From Thermoleophilaceae bacterium (GTDB taxonomy: Bacteria > Actinomycetota > Thermoleophilia > Solirubrobacterales > JACPNS01), in contig JAEMSX010000022.1 of NCBI GenBank assembly GCA_016462645.1, positions 1-34,703 of the forward strand: DNA of 34,703 nt, read 5' to 3'. The first letter of the stretch is position 1, and the number at the start of each line of letters is the position of its first letter. The position numbers were made by a program, and so were the translations under genes. The notes beneath the pieces are model-generated. The model was given only the letters and a program-made list of their open reading frames with translations, ran no database searches and had not been told where the DNA came from. Shown here piece by piece: positions 33,469 through 34,703 of this stretch.

Positions 33469-33876
33469 ATGGCCCGCACACTCATCCTCGTGAAGCCCGA
33501 CGCCTTCGAGCGCAATTTGACCGGCGAGATCATCGCCCGTTTTGAGCGCAAAGGTCTTCAACTCGTCGCCCTGAAGCAGCTGACCGCGTCGGAAGACATC
33601 GCGAAGGAGCACTACGCCGAGCACGTCGAGCGCCCGTTTTTTGGCGAGCTCGTCGAATTCATCACCAGCGGTCCGCTCGTGGCTGCAGTGCTTGAGGGCT
33701 CACGCGCCGTTCCGGCTGCCCGTCAGATCATCGGCGGCACCGACCCGGTCGAGGCGGCAACGCCCGGCTCGATCCGTGGCGACTTCGGCCTCGAAGTACA
33801 GAGCAACCTCGTTCACGGCTCGGACTCGGACGAGTCGGCAGCGCGCGAAATCGCGCTCTGGTTCCCCGAGCTGTAG
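33469..33876 (+). CDS. ndk: nucleoside diphosphate kinase
   Basis: 135 residues, normal length. The phosphohistidine is His116 in NLVHGSDS, and the other signatures are [18 protein letters not shown] at the N-terminus and [15 protein letters not shown]. It exchanges phosphate between nucleoside tri- and diphosphates. AGGAGA eight bases before ATG 33469 gives a strong ribosome binding site. maf follows after nine bases. Confidence 0.98.
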   Translation: MARTLILVKPDAFERNLTGEIIARFERKGLQLVALKQLTASEDIAKEHYAEHVERPFFGELVEFITSGPLVAAVLEGSRAVPAARQIIGGTDPVEAATPGSIRGDFGLEVQSNLVHGSDSDESAAREIALWFPEL

Positions 33877-33885
33877 GAGAGATTC

Positions 33886-34458
33886 TTGGCTCAGCCGCGA
33901 CTGGTTCTGGCTTCGCGTTCCCCGCAGCGTGAAGTGATCCTGTCGCGGCTCGGGCTTGATTTCGAAGTGGTGCCGTCCGGCGTCGATGAGTTCGATGCCG
34001 GCGAGCCTTCCGCTGTCGTGATCGGGAACGCTCTGCGCAAGGCGCGGGCGGTTTCGGATCGGTTGGCTGATCCTGAGGCGCTGGTGCTTGGAGGTGACAC
34101 CGTGATCGTGCATGACGGCGAGGTGATCGGGAAGCCTGGGGATGCTGACGAGGCTTCGGCGTTCATGCGGCGGCTGAGCGGATCGGAGCATGAAGTGCTT
34201 GGGGGGCTTGCGGTTGTTCGGTTTGGCGGCGAAGAGAGGACGGCGGTGACGGCTACGAAGGTTCGCTTTCGCGTGCTGAGCGAGGAGCTGATTGCTTCGT
34301 ATGTGGCCACGGGGGAGTGGGAGCACCGCTCTGGCGCCTATGCCATTCAGCAGGGCGGCTCGATCCTCGTGGAGTCGATCACCGGCGACTACCTCAACAT
34401 CATCGGCCTCTCAGTAAACGACCTCGCCACCCTCGCCCCAGAACTTGGCCTCGCATAG
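33886..34458 (+). CDS. maf: Maf-family nucleoside triphosphate pyrophosphatase
   Basis: 190 residues from TTG 33886, with TAGGAGAG just upstream deciding the start. Motifs: LVLASRSPQR (Ser10-Arg11), LGGDTVIVHDGEVIGKP (Asp71, Lys83), RLSGSEHEVLGGLAVV, and the C-terminal SGAYAIQQGGSILVESITGDYLNIIGLSV. Maf proteins hydrolyse non-canonical or pyrimidine nucleoside triphosphates, a house-cleaning role that suits its pairing with ndk. Near the gene's 3' half the codon third positions become less strictly GC-rich, just before the A+T-richer end of the window. Confidence 0.95.
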   Translation: MAQPRLVLASRSPQREVILSRLGLDFEVVPSGVDEFDAGEPSAVVIGNALRKARAVSDRLADPEALVLGGDTVIVHDGEVIGKPGDADEASAFMRRLSGSEHEVLGGLAVVRFGGEERTAVTATKVRFRVLSEELIASYVATGEWEHRSGAYAIQQGGSILVESITGDYLNIIGLSVNDLATLAPELGLA

Positions 34459-34703
34459 GTAAGCCACATTTTGCAGCGAGGTTGCCGCAATAAACCGCTT
34501 GGGAATGGGGTTTCAGGGTTACACCTGGTGAGCGTGGGGGACGATGGGATTGCAGGATGCAAATGTTCGCTCATCAATATTGCGAAAGGCCTGCAAAAAC
34601 CGCTCTGTCGCTAGACTCGCGAACGAGTTTTCAATTGCTGGCTCCAAAGCCTTCAATCCCTCTTCAATACTGAAACAGACGCCTTCACCGAGCTCTTAAA
34701 AGC
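34459..34703. other. A+T-richer terminal segment without a clear gene
   Basis: After the maf stop codon the base composition changes visibly towards A+T. No complete gene is seen. The only protein-like frame is on the minus strand between stops at 34698 and 34519 (57 codons, containing LKALEPAIENSFASLATERFLQAF), with no ATG/GTG start and no ribosome binding site. It may be a remnant of a transferred gene. Confidence 0.4.

Noticed and set aside
34562-34678. Short plus-strand frame starting MQMFAHQYCERP
   Set aside because: 38 codons, no ribosome binding site, no recognisable motif, and overlaps the competing minus-strand frame.

Overview
The window is high-GC DNA (except its last ~240 bases) with dense gene packing and many 4-base NTGA stop/start overlaps. 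Secreted proteins carry Ala/Ser-rich signal peptides. The block clpX ... valS-folC-(membrane genes)-ndk-maf, the PcaF-like thiolase, TetR regulators, an SCP2 fusion and a collagen-bearing phosphoesterase-fold protein fit a non-filamentous high-GC actinobacterium. My best guess is Thermoleophilia/Solirubrobacterales; this is inference from gene content and order, not a database match.

Layout. 1-2600: two divergent membrane proteins that share an N-terminal four-Cys zinc ribbon. One carries a phosphoesterase-fold domain that seems to have lost its catalytic residues and gained a collagen-like insert. 2589-5083: an orphan OmpR-type winged-helix protein, a thiolase, a small Rossmann-like protein and a 52-residue zinc-ribbon protein, then an intergenic array of three palindromes spaced exactly 63 bp centre to centre. 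5084-8743: a minus-strand group (PduO-type adenosyltransferase, OsmC-like protein, CoA-type Nudix hydrolase) divergent from a TetR regulator that is translationally coupled to a luciferase-like/SCP2 fusion. 8765-10007: tRNA-Arg(TCT), a metallophosphoesterase lipoprotein and tRNA-His. 10037-15565: a secreted beta-helix/PKD protein, a second TetR regulator, a membrane-fused spermidine-synthase-like protein, and a YceI-FMN reductase pair whose promoter carries two copies of a palindrome also found in front of that TetR gene.

15727-25868: trigger factor, a secreted delta-60 propeller, a complete arsenic locus (arsM-arsR divergent from GAPDH-arsJ-acr3), then clpP and clpX with a strong terminator. 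The arsenic genes and the propeller lie between tig and clpP, which are neighbours in many bacteria. 25928-28599: a minus-strand secreted group: a glycoside-hydrolase-like protein, a lipoprotein and a six-helix membrane protein in a tight operon, followed by a stand-alone protease-propeptide-like protein with a polylysine tail. 28754-34458: valS, folC, a 59-residue membrane protein, a two-helix membrane protein with a disordered tail, ndk and maf. The last ~240 bases are visibly richer in A+T and hold no convincing gene, only a broken open frame.

How the parts work together. The arsenic block can export arsenite (Acr3), methylate it (ArsM) and remove arsenate through 1-arseno-3-phosphoglycerate (GAPDH plus ArsJ), all from one divergent control region. 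Tig, ClpP and ClpX form a protein-folding and degradation set. The TetR/YceI set looks like a small regulon defined by CGGAC-N4-GTCC sites.
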